A stretch of DNA of 64,000 nt from the NCBI RefSeq assembly GCF_900102615.1, contig NZ_FMYV01000008.1:1-64000 (forward strand), in the 5' to 3' direction. The notes below the pieces were generated by a model that saw only the letters and a list, made by a program, of their open reading frames with translations, searched no databases and was not told where the DNA came from. The position numbers and the translations under genes were made by a program. Of the stretch, positions 26,279 to 34,204 are shown piece by piece (position 1 is the first letter of the stretch; the number at the start of each line of letters is the position of its first letter). This DNA is from Geotoga petraea (GTDB taxonomy: Bacteria > Thermotogota > Thermotogae > Petrotogales > Petrotogaceae).

Positions 26279-27112
26279 TTAATCTAAATTATCTTTCATA
26301 AATCTAAATACATTTATTTTATTGATAAGTATAAATTTTTCTAATTTTTTTCTAGATTTTTTTATACCCACATAATGCCTAAACTTATAGCTAAATTTTA
26401 TATCCTTTACTTTTGGTTGATTAACATCAAATTCCCAAGGGTGCATATAAAAAACATAATCTTTGTTATTTCTCATATATTTTTTTGCAAGGTTATTAAA
26501 GACAATTGATGGAAATAATCTAAAATAACCTCCACCAGAAATAGGAATTTTCTTTTTAAAAACTTCAACTAAAGGCAAAGGAAATTCCATTATTCCTGAC
26601 TTATGTAAAAATGGTTGATTGTTTTCGTTTTTTAGTTCTATTTTTCCATACCTGTCATGTATTGAAAAGCCATTATAACTTGAATCATATATATAACCTA
26701 AATTATATAAAATATCTAATAATTCATCTGAAATGGAAAAACTAGGAGCCCTATAACCAACTACTTTTTCACCAATTAAATCTTCTAATATAAACTTTGA
26801 TTTTTTTAAATCTTCCTTTAATTCTTTTTTGGATAGATTATAATTCAATAAGTGCCCATAACCATGAGAAGCTATTTCATGACCTTTTTTATGTATTTTC
26901 TTTACTAAATCGGGTCTTCTTTCTGCTATCCAACCCAAAATAAAAAAAGTAGCTTTGACATTATGTTTATCTAACAAATTCAATATTATATCTGTACTAT
27001 TTTCTACATTTAGTTTTTGTTTCTTCCAAGTTTCTGGAGGATATATAGCCCTTAAATTCTCAACTTGAAACCAATCTTCTATATCAAAAGTTAAATATAT
27101 ATTATTTTTCAT
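26279..27112 (-). CDS. Polysaccharide deacetylase (DUF3473-type)
   Basis: NodB-fold carbohydrate esterase of 277 residues, close to the exosortase-locus type with a DUF3473 tail. Metal and catalytic motifs are present: LTFDIEDWF (Asp pair), HEIASHGYGH (HxxxH-like metal site), YRAPSFS and YMHPWEFD. It would remove N-acetyl groups from a sugar in the repeat unit or a lipid-linked intermediate. No signal peptide is seen, so it should act in the cytoplasm. Overlaps the formyltransferase-like gene by 4 bases. Confidence 0.85.
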   Translation of the reverse strand: MKNNIYLTFDIEDWFQVENLRAIYPPETWKKQKLNVENSTDIILNLLDKHNVKATFFILGWIAERRPDLVKKIHKKGHEIASHGYGHLLNYNLSKKELKEDLKKSKFILEDLIGEKVVGYRAPSFSISDELLDILYNLGYIYDSSYNGFSIHDRYGKIELKNENNQPFLHKSGIMEFPLPLVEVFKKKIPISGGGYFRLFPSIVFNNLAKKYMRNNKDYVFYMHPWEFDVNQPKVKDIKFSYKFRHYVGIKKSRKKLEKFILINKINVFRFMKDNLD

Positions 27113-27861
27113 ATTAACTTATACCCATTTCTTTTAAACTTTTTGGTATCTTTTCTTTTTGGGAAGGTAAAATAAGTGCCTTCTTTTTTCATTTCTTCTG
27201 AATTATTATAATATGATTCAAAATTATTTAAAAAATCCATCATCAAATTTGCGCCTTTTCTTTTAGTGTATCTTATAGCTTCATCTAACTTTTTTATATC
27301 TGATATATCAACAAATTCTTGTTTATAAATCCTTCCACTATCTATTTCTTCATTTACAGAATGTATAGTAATTCCTATTTCTTTGTTACCATCTCTCATT
27401 TGCCAAAAAACAGGCATCATACCCTTATAATATGGTAAAGGGCCACTGTGTATATTGACTATTCCAAATTTCGGAGAATTTATTAATGATTTTTTAAATA
27501 TCCTCGAGGCAGCAACTGATATTATTAAATCATGGGTTGAAGCCTTTTCTAGAAAATCTTTTGAATGTATTTTATTTGTACTAACATAATTTATATTCAT
27601 TTTTTTACAATAATAATTTAAATCTTTTTTTTCAACTTTAGATTTTAGAAATTTTATCCCTACCTTGAAAGTACCTATAAAACCGTACATATTGTAAACT
27701 CTATTAAATAAATCTATTTTATTATTTTTACCAAGTGGCATTAAAGAAACCATACTAGTTATTTCTATATTTGGAGATAATTGATTAATATTTTTTGAAA
27801 ACTCATCCCAAAATTCTCCTACATATATAGGATCCTCTTGAGTTATAAACATCACTTTCAA
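27109..27861 (-). CDS. Formyltransferase-like protein (Fmt fold)
   Basis: A 250-residue protein with the formyl-transferase core: VNIHSGPLPYYKGMMPVFW contains the Asn and His of the active site, and EEIDSGRIYKQE supplies the Asp. It is shorter than tRNA formyltransferases and lacks their C-terminal domain. In sugar loci such proteins formylate an amino sugar; the free amine could come from the deacetylase next door or from the dTDP aminotransferase. TTG start at 27861 with GAGGAG 8 bases upstream, directly abutting the preceding stop. Confidence 0.78.
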   Translation of the reverse strand: MKVMFITQEDPIYVGEFWDEFSKNINQLSPNIEITSMVSLMPLGKNNKIDLFNRVYNMYGFIGTFKVGIKFLKSKVEKKDLNYYCKKMNINYVSTNKIHSKDFLEKASTHDLIISVAASRIFKKSLINSPKFGIVNIHSGPLPYYKGMMPVFWQMRDGNKEIGITIHSVNEEIDSGRIYKQEFVDISDIKKLDEAIRYTKRKGANLMMDFLNNFESYYNNSEEMKKEGTYFTFPKRKDTKKFKRNGYKLI

Positions 27862-29196
27862 CTACATTGCTCCTCTCTTCCATACAACTGCTTCCACAGT
27901 TTTTAGTATTATTTGTATGTCTAAAACAGAGTTTCTGTTTTTTACGTAATATAGATCATAGCTTAGTTTTTCTTTCGATTGTTCTAATGTTGCTGCGTAT
28001 TGGTACATTATTTGTGCCCAGCCTGTTAGGCCTGGTTTTAGTTTGTGCCTTGCGTAGTAAAAAGGGATTAGTTCGTTGTATTCTTCTACGAATTTTAGTT
28101 GTTCTGGCCTTGGGCCAACAAAGGACATAGCCCCACGTAATATGTCAAAAAACTGTAGTGTTTCGTCTAGTCTTATTGGCCTCATTATTTTCCCTATTTT
28201 TAGTATTCTGTGTTGTTCGTCTGAAGCAAATTTTGCTTTTGTTTTGTCTTCGTTTTTCATGCTTCTGAATTTGTGCATTAAAAATGGATTTTCGTTTATT
28301 CCCATTCTTTCTTGTTTAAATACTATTGGAAGTTTGTCTTCTAATAGTATTATTAGACTTATTATTAACAGAAATGGTGAAAGAATTATTAATGAAACCG
28401 TAGATATTAATATGTCTAATATTCTTTTTCCAGGGCTTTCTTCTATTTGTTCAAAGGCTACTTCGTAGTATTCTTTGAATTTTTCTGCAACTTTTATTGG
28501 GATTCTTTTTAGTTCTTTTTCTACCATGTTTGGAAGATATTCTACTTGTACCCCTCTACTTTTGTATTCTTTTAGTTTTGGCTTTACCAGTTCTTCTAAA
28601 TATGGGTCTGCTACCAAAATTCTATCTATTTTTGGCTCTACGTTTTTTTTGTATTTTTGTGTTTTATTGTTTCTTGCTTTGTCTCTTATGTCTTCGTTTA
28701 ATATTCTTTCTTCTACTATTTTATCGAGTCTTGTTGGCGATGGGTTTATGAACTCAACAAATCTTTTTTTGTTTAGTGTCTTTTTGCTTATTTCTTCTAA
28801 TATATCTCCCATTTCTTCTTCTCTACCTATTACAAGGTAATTTATTGGAGATTTTCTTTTTATATATATTTTGTATTCTATTATGTGTATTAATGGAAAG
28901 ACTATTACAGCGAATGTGAAATTATATATAAATATGAATCTGTTTATGTGCTGAGGTATGAAAACATAGAACAATAGTATTATAACAAATCCTATTATTG
29001 TACCTACTATTGTTCTTATTATTTGTTCGTTATAATTTTTCATATGTTCTTTGTCGTAGTTTCGGAAAGCATAGATACCTAATTCGATTAAGAGAGAGAA
29101 TATTAAAGATATGATTATGTTTTCTGTTATTATGTAGTTTAGCGTAAAAAGCATAATGTAATCGATTATTTTTACGAGCCGTTTCAAAATGAACAC
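27862..29196 (-). CDS. Polyprenyl-phosphate sugar phosphotransferase (initiating enzyme)
   Basis: A 444-residue membrane protein. Four N-terminal membrane helices (residues about 5-120) are followed by a CoA-binding-like domain and a fifth hydrophobic segment (about 265-290). The C-terminal catalytic domain has FKQERMGINENPFLMHKFRSM (core FKQERMG and KFRSM), RLDETLQFFDILRG and SFVGPRP. It loads the first sugar phosphate onto undecaprenyl phosphate. GTG at 29196 is very close to its AGGA site; TTG at 29187 (then KRLVKIIDY) may be the true start. First gene of the long minus-strand operon. Confidence 0.9.
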   Translation of the reverse strand: MFILKRLVKIIDYIMLFTLNYIITENIIISLIFSLLIELGIYAFRNYDKEHMKNYNEQIIRTIVGTIIGFVIILLFYVFIPQHINRFIFIYNFTFAVIVFPLIHIIEYKIYIKRKSPINYLVIGREEEMGDILEEISKKTLNKKRFVEFINPSPTRLDKIVEERILNEDIRDKARNNKTQKYKKNVEPKIDRILVADPYLEELVKPKLKEYKSRGVQVEYLPNMVEKELKRIPIKVAEKFKEYYEVAFEQIEESPGKRILDILISTVSLIILSPFLLIISLIILLEDKLPIVFKQERMGINENPFLMHKFRSMKNEDKTKAKFASDEQHRILKIGKIMRPIRLDETLQFFDILRGAMSFVGPRPEQLKFVEEYNELIPFYYARHKLKPGLTGWAQIMYQYAATLEQSKEKLSYDLYYVKNRNSVLDIQIILKTVEAVVWKRGAM

Positions 29197-29991
29197 TTCC
29201 TTGTCAAAATCACTTTGTGATTTTGGTTGTTGGTTGAGAGTGAGAATTTGTTTTACAAATTCTCAGTTGTTTGTTGTTGGTGAAACAAAGTGCCTAAACT
29301 CCCCTGTGCTTCGCACTTCCCCTCTAACACATTTAGAGGGGATTAGCTTCTAAAAACCCCGGGATAGAAATCAGAGATTTCTGTTGTTGGTTGTTGGAAA
29401 AAACTAAAAATCTATTAGCTGTTTTGCAAAAATAAATTTGTTTTTTTGGAATTTTATGTTTGTATTCTACATTTATTATTTTATCATAAAATATGAGTAT
29501 TTTTGTTTCTATGTGGGTAAGCATGTGTTATTGTATCATAATTTTTCGTTTTAATCACGGGATTTTAAAAAATGTTATGTTTTTGTTATTTTTTTATCAA
29601 GTGATTAATGAATTCGAGGAGCGAATTCGGTTGGAAGTTGGTTGGAATAAAACCTCTAAAACACCCCGTCAGTTTCACTGACACCCCTCTAATGGTCATT
29701 TTAGAGGGGATTAGTGCCTAAACTCCTCCCCTGTTTCACAGGGACTCCTCTTACACATTAAGAGGGGATTAGCTTCTAAAAACCCCGGGATAGAAATCAG
29801 AGATTTCTGTTGTTAGTTGTTTGTTGTTTGTTGTTTGAAAAAAAGTGCCTAAACTCCCTTGTGATAGAAATCAGAGATTTCTGTTGTTAGTTGTTTGTTG
29901 TTTGTTGTTTGAAAAAAAGTTTAATATCAAATATGTACTTAACCAAAAACTAACAACAAGAAACCAACAACAAAATAAATTACTTTGTAAT
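29197..29991 (+). repeat. Repeat island between the sugar transferase and wzz copy 1
   Basis: No gene is supported here. The stretch holds variable hairpins with GTTGTTGG tails (29206-29236, 29242-29280, 29366-29397). Three two-hairpin modules are at 29291-29345, 29653-29711 and 29716-29770. A 58-base unit is repeated exactly at 29789-29846 and 29863-29920. One copy of ATCAAGTGAT lies at 29596-29605. Bases 29400-29590 are plain AT-rich sequence and may hold the promoter of the polysaccharide operon. Confidence 0.85.
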
Positions 29992-31836
29992 TTATTTTAT
30001 GAATATGTATGTTGGGTTGGGGATGGATTTTTGGATTTGTTCTATTGTTTCTATGGTTGTGCTTTTTTGTTTTATTAGTATTATGTTGTTGTTTATTGTT
30101 GGGTTGTATAGTATGTATTCTGGGGAATCTATGTTTGTGAATTTTGTTATTGTGTGAGTTTTTTGTTTTGTTTCTTCGAATTGTTTTATTTTTTCTTCGT
30201 AGTTTTGTGGTTTTGTTGGGTCTGTGTATGTGTATTCTGGGGTTATTTTTTTTATTTGGTTGTATATTTGTTCTGCAAAGTTTGTTGGGATTTTTTGTGA
30301 TGTTTGGATTACTGCTATTTTTGTGTTTTGGGTTTGGTATAGTTTGTTTATTATTTTTTCTATTTCTTTTTCTGAGTTTAGTGTTATTTCTGGATTTTTG
30401 AATAGTGTTTCGAATTCTTTTTTGTCTTTTATTGTGTTGTCGGATGATTCTTTGACAAATACTCCCAATATTCCAAGGAATATTCCAAGTACTCCGCCTA
30501 TTGCGAGGATGAGTGTTTTGTTTGGGGCTATTGGGTTTTCTGGTTGGTATACTACTTGAACCATTGAGAATTTTGGTGTATATAGTTTTTGGCTCATTCT
30601 TTCTTGTTCAAGGGTGTTGTAGAACATGTTGTATTTGCTTTCTATTACTTTTTGGTCTTTCATCATTTGTAGGTATTGGTATACCACAGGTGATTTTTTG
30701 TTTATTTCAGTGTCTATTACAGAGAGCATTTGTTGGTAGACCTGTTTTGTGACGTCGAATAGTTCCAGCTGTGTTTGGGTTTGTATGTATTGGCTGAATT
30801 TTTCTCTGTCTGTTACAGAGAGATATGTCATATTGTTTTCGAGTAGTTTGTTTTGTTGTTGTTTTAGTTCGTTTTCTGTTACTGTTATTACGGATTCGAG
30901 TTCTCTTATCCTGGGTGAGTTTGGTTGGTTTAGTTTTAGTGTTTCGAGCTCTATTTGATAATTTATTAGTTTGTTTTTTAGATTGGATAGGTTGCTTTGT
31001 GATGCTGTGAGCATTAGTTCTTTCATTTCTTCGCTTGTTTCTGCAAGGTTTTTTTCTATACTTTGTAGCGTTATTTCGAGTTGTTGTTTTTCTTGATCCA
31101 TTTTTAAAAGTTTTAGGTATGTTTCTTCGTAGTAGTTTATGAGGTCTGTTTGGATTGCGTCGTCGCTTATTTTGTTTTCGATTTTGTAGTCGAATACTTG
31201 TTTGTTTATTTTGTTGAATTGTTGTTCCAGGTCTGTGAAGATAGATTCTATTTGGTTTATTGTTTTGTTGGATCTTCCGAGTGTGTATTCTTTTTCGTAG
31301 TCAAGGTAGTATTGGTATGTTAGTGATACTATCGAAGCAGCCTGTGTTGGGTTGCTGCTTTCATAGCTTATTTTTACGAAGTTTGTTCCTTCTACGTTTT
31401 GTATTGATATTTTTTCTCTTATTGATTTTATGAATCCTCTTTTTGTGTATTCTATTCCTCTTATTTCTGATAACCAGCTTTTGTTTTGGTTTGCTTTTTC
31501 TACCATGTTTAGTTGGTCTACTACCTGGCCAAGTACTCTGTCGGATTTCATTCTTTCTATTTCTGTTGTTAGAGAGTTTGTACTTCCACCGCCAGAAGGG
31601 ATGGATATCCCCGCCATTGAAGCAAGACCAGCGTATTGACTGAGCGATGATGTCGAAGAAGTTTGGCCTTCGAACTCGACAAGTTGTTCTGCTTTGTATG
31701 TTGGGGTTGTAAAGTAGAACAGGTATATGAGAGTTATTGCTACTGTTGCAACGAATATTAACGTGAATGTCCATTTTCTTCTTTTGAATATTCTTATTAT
31801 GTCTGAAAAAGTTAATTCCATCTCTTGGTTTTCCAT
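29992..31836 (-). CDS. Wzz/GumC-like chain-length protein with degenerate kinase-like tail, copy 1
   Basis: A 614-residue inner-membrane protein. The N-terminal cytosolic ELTFSDIIRIFKRRKW precedes TM1 (about 20-42). A long periplasmic helical region with coiled coils (about 170-390) follows, including KLNQPNSPRIRELE. TM2 is about 440-460 (ILAIGGVLGIFLGILG) after the PENPIAPNK loop. The last 130 residues resemble the start of a tyrosine autokinase domain (KIAVIQTSQK...), but Walker A GK(S/T) is absent, so no kinase activity is expected. It sets polysaccharide chain length with Wzy. The paralogue is at 34202-36040. GGAGG site before ATG. Confidence 0.88.
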   Translation of the reverse strand: MENQEMELTFSDIIRIFKRRKWTFTLIFVATVAITLIYLFYFTTPTYKAEQLVEFEGQTSSTSSLSQYAGLASMAGISIPSGGGSTNSLTTEIERMKSDRVLGQVVDQLNMVEKANQNKSWLSEIRGIEYTKRGFIKSIREKISIQNVEGTNFVKISYESSNPTQAASIVSLTYQYYLDYEKEYTLGRSNKTINQIESIFTDLEQQFNKINKQVFDYKIENKISDDAIQTDLINYYEETYLKLLKMDQEKQQLEITLQSIEKNLAETSEEMKELMLTASQSNLSNLKNKLINYQIELETLKLNQPNSPRIRELESVITVTENELKQQQNKLLENNMTYLSVTDREKFSQYIQTQTQLELFDVTKQVYQQMLSVIDTEINKKSPVVYQYLQMMKDQKVIESKYNMFYNTLEQERMSQKLYTPKFSMVQVVYQPENPIAPNKTLILAIGGVLGIFLGILGVFVKESSDNTIKDKKEFETLFKNPEITLNSEKEIEKIINKLYQTQNTKIAVIQTSQKIPTNFAEQIYNQIKKITPEYTYTDPTKPQNYEEKIKQFEETKQKTHTITKFTNIDSPEYILYNPTINNNIILIKQKSTTIETIEQIQKSIPNPTYIFIK

Positions 31837-32110
31837 GTTTTTCCTCCGTTATGTAGGGTTATTTGTATTTAGATATGTTTATTGGTTGTTAAATACCATT
31901 CTTATTTTAACATATATTTTTATGTATGCAATTTAAATTTTTGTTTTTAAGTATATTGTTATATGTTATTAATATATCAAGTGATTAACGAATTCGGGGT
32001 AGAAATTGTAAAACAATTTCTGTTGTTTGTTGTTAGTTGTTGGTTTTTTGTTGTTGGTTGTTAGTGATAGAATGCAAGGCACTCTGGTTGCTGGTTGTTA
32101 GAAGGTAGTC
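31837..32110 (+). repeat. Intergenic stretch with hairpins and the ATCAAGTGAT motif
   Basis: Upstream region of wzz copy 1. It carries ATCAAGTGAT at 31976-31985 followed by TTAACGAATTCG, and the hairpin AGAAATTGT-aaa-ACAATTTCT (about 32006-32026) with a GTTGTTTGTTG tail. The rest is AT-rich and should contain the wzz promoter. Confidence 0.6.
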
Positions 32111-32137
32111 AAAAAAGCTGCTTTTCAGCAGCTTTTA
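32111..32137 (-). terminator. Terminator of the AAA ATPase / RloB-remnant operon
   Basis: AAAGCTGC (32114-32121) pairs with GCAGCTTT (32128-32135) around TTTTCA, with an A run at 32111-32116 giving T residues on the minus strand. The same hairpin follows wzz copy 2 at 34181-34202. Confidence 0.8.
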
Positions 32138-32338
32138 TTTTGTTGATATTTTTAATAATTCTGAGATAAATGTCTGAATATTTAAATATGGATTTGGGTA
32201 ATACTCATATCCGTGTATTTCTTTTTTATCTTCTTGTAATTTTTGCTCTTTTATTTTATTAGCTCTTTTTATATATTTTTCTTCTTGTAATCCTTCACAT
32301 ACACAAAGATATTGTCTTCTAATCATTCTTTTTTTCAC
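32135..32338 (-). pseudogene. Internally deleted RloB-like (TOPRIM) gene
   Basis: The 67-codon frame begins MIRRQYLCVCEGLQEEKYI after a few residues, like the first Toprim strand of RloB/AbiLii proteins (LIVCEGxxTExxYF). It then jumps to PNPYLNIQTFISELLK, like their C-terminus (NPSTNVxxLVEEL). About 130-150 residues that should lie between are missing, so the catalytic core is gone. It overlaps the AAA ATPase gene by 20 bases, the order seen in RloA-RloB and AbiL pairs. A stand-alone small protein is less likely. Confidence 0.55.
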
Positions 32339-33620
32339 TCTCTTGAAGGTTTATGAATTTTGTAAAATCCACATATGGGAGGGCGCCATAATTACCTTTG
32401 AAATAGTTTATTAAGTAATTATGGTCATTTCTAACTTCTTCACTACCAAAATCAGAGAGTCTATATATTATACTTTCATAGGTATCTGTGTCTTTTTCTA
32501 CAAAGTTTATTTGATCTCTTCTAAATATTTTGTTGTTTAAATATATTGGATTGTGCGTTGTGAATACTAGTTGAGCACCTATTTTATTGATGTTTTGGTT
32601 GTTGAATAATGATATTATCCCTTTTATTAGTTCTGGATGAATTGCAGAATCAAATTCATCTATAACTAAAGTTCCACCTTTTTGAAATAATTGTTCAAAC
32701 ATTAGAGCAAAATCGATTAATTTAAGTGTACCTCTTGATTCCATCAATTCCGCGGGAATTACTGTATTATTATATATCGAAACTAATTGAAATTCTGATT
32801 CATCTTGATTTTCTTCTAACTTTTTTCTTTTATGAAATGCTACTTTTTGAGGGCCAAAATCTGAGCTTTTGAAGAATCCGTCTAATATTTTATTCCAAAT
32901 AAAGACATTGTCTTTTTTTATTTCATTTTGTTGGAATTTTAAACTAGCCTTTTTTATGGTAAAGTCACTTACAACTATGAGTTTGTTTTTGAAAAAATCT
33001 ATTATTGTGTCTGTTATTTTGTTGCTTATTATGTTTTTAAATCCACCAGTTAAAAAAAGTGTTTCTTTATCTAAGTTAGAATTTAGTTGTTGTTGTATTT
33101 TTGTCAAAAAATCTTTTTTCATTTTAATTTTTCTTAAAGCTCTTTGATTAGTGTTTATTATAACTTTATTTTTTTCTCTTTTAAATATATTTATCTCATT
33201 TTTTTTGCTATCAATAATATCTAATTTTTCAGAAAATATTTCTTTTTCTTTTGATAAAAATTTTGTTTTTATCGAAAAGCTGTATTTATAATTTTTATTC
33301 TGGTTTATAAAATTTATTTCAAATTTTATTGGGTTTTCTTCTTCTTGATAAGCAAAAGGAAACAGCTCTATAGTTTTTGATTCATATGAACCTGTATTTA
33401 GGTTGCCGTTTAATATTATATCTCTCATTATTGATAAAGACATTATTAAGTTTGATTTTCCACTAGCGTTTGCTCCATATATCACAGAACATGGTAAAAT
33501 CCTTAACCCTTTTTTTCTTATTAAATTTTCATTATGAGTTTTTTCTGCTCCAGCTTTTAAAGAATATGTCGTTTCATTTTTAAAAGATCTAAAGTTTGTT
33601 ACTTTGTAGTCTATTATCAT
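32319..33620 (-). CDS. AAA-family ATPase, RloA/AbiLi-like
   Basis: An SMC/OLD-like ABC-type ATPase of about 433 residues. FRSFKNETTYSLKAG leads to Walker A YGANASGKSNL. SRGTLKLIDFALMFE is the signature region, TLVIDEFDSAIHP is Walker B, and LVFTTHNPIYL carries the H-loop. The C-terminal DHNYLINYFKGNYGALPYVDF is typical of RloA-type proteins. Such ATPases pair with RloB-like Toprim effectors in phage defence (AbiL; related to PARIS). Here the partner is a deletion remnant. ATG at 33620 follows GGGAGG; the GTG at 33629 lies inside that site. It lies between the two wzz paralogues. Confidence 0.8.
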   Translation of the reverse strand: MIIDYKVTNFRSFKNETTYSLKAGAEKTHNENLIRKKGLRILPCSVIYGANASGKSNLIMSLSIMRDIILNGNLNTGSYESKTIELFPFAYQEEENPIKFEINFINQNKNYKYSFSIKTKFLSKEKEIFSEKLDIIDSKKNEINIFKREKNKVIINTNQRALRKIKMKKDFLTKIQQQLNSNLDKETLFLTGGFKNIISNKITDTIIDFFKNKLIVVSDFTIKKASLKFQQNEIKKDNVFIWNKILDGFFKSSDFGPQKVAFHKRKKLEENQDESEFQLVSIYNNTVIPAELMESRGTLKLIDFALMFEQLFQKGGTLVIDEFDSAIHPELIKGIISLFNNQNINKIGAQLVFTTHNPIYLNNKIFRRDQINFVEKDTDTYESIIYRLSDFGSEEVRNDHNYLINYFKGNYGALPYVDFTKFINLQESEKKND

Positions 33621-33659
33621 TCTCTTCACCTCCCTTTTTGTTATATTATATATTATTTT

Positions 33660-34175
33660 TATATTTTTTCAAAACCATGGAGGTTTTTGCTCATATGCGG
33701 CGAAAGAATGTGAATGCTAGAATTGCTTTGCAATTCCAGTTGTTGGTTGAGAGTGAGAATTTGTAAAACAAATTCTCGGTTATTTGTTGTTGGTTGATAG
33801 TTGTTAGTTGTTTGAAATAAAACCTCTAAAACACCCCGTCAGTTTCACTGACACCCCTCTAATGGTCATTTTAGAGGGGATTAGTGCTTAAACACCTCGC
33901 GATAGAAATCAGAGATTTCTGTTGTTGGTTGTTTGTTGTTTGTTGTTTGTTGGAAAATCAAAGGCAAAATCTCTAAAACACCCCGTCAGTTTCACTGACA
34001 CCCCTCTAATGGTCATTTTAGAGGGGATTAGTGCTTAAACACCTCGTGATAGAAATCAGAGATTTCTGTTGTTAGTTGTTGGTTGGAAAATCAAAGGCAA
34101 AAGGCCTAAACTCCCTTGTGATAGAAATCAGAGATTCCTGTTGTTGGTTTTTTGTTGCTGGTTGTTAGAAGGGAT
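33660..34175 (+). repeat. Repeat island between wzz copy 2 and the AAA ATPase
   Basis: No gene. Hairpins GAATTGC-ttt-GCAATTC (33720-33736) and GAGAATTTGT-aaa-ACAAATTCTC (about 33755-33777) have GTTGTTGG or GGTTATTTG tails. Two almost identical two-hairpin modules (33831-33880 and 33978-34026) are each followed by GATAGAAATC hairpins, so a unit of roughly 147 bases is duplicated. Confidence 0.85.
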
Positions 34176-34176
34176 T

Positions 34177-34204
34177 TAAAAAAGCTGCTTTTCAGCAGCT
34201 TTTA
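34177..34204 (-). terminator. Terminator of wzz copy 2
   Basis: AAAGCTGC (34181-34188), loop TTTTCA, GCAGCTTT (34195-34202), with an A run at 34178-34183 giving the minus-strand T run. Confidence 0.8.

Noticed and set aside
29493-29681. 62-codon plus-strand frame in the repeat island
   Set aside because: Runs through AT-rich spacer and into repeat modules; no ribosome site and no domain.
27867-31936. Long plus-strand reading frames rich in Leu, Phe, Val and Cys
   Set aside because: They are antisense shadows of the C/A-ending minus-strand genes; no ribosome sites and no recognisable domains.
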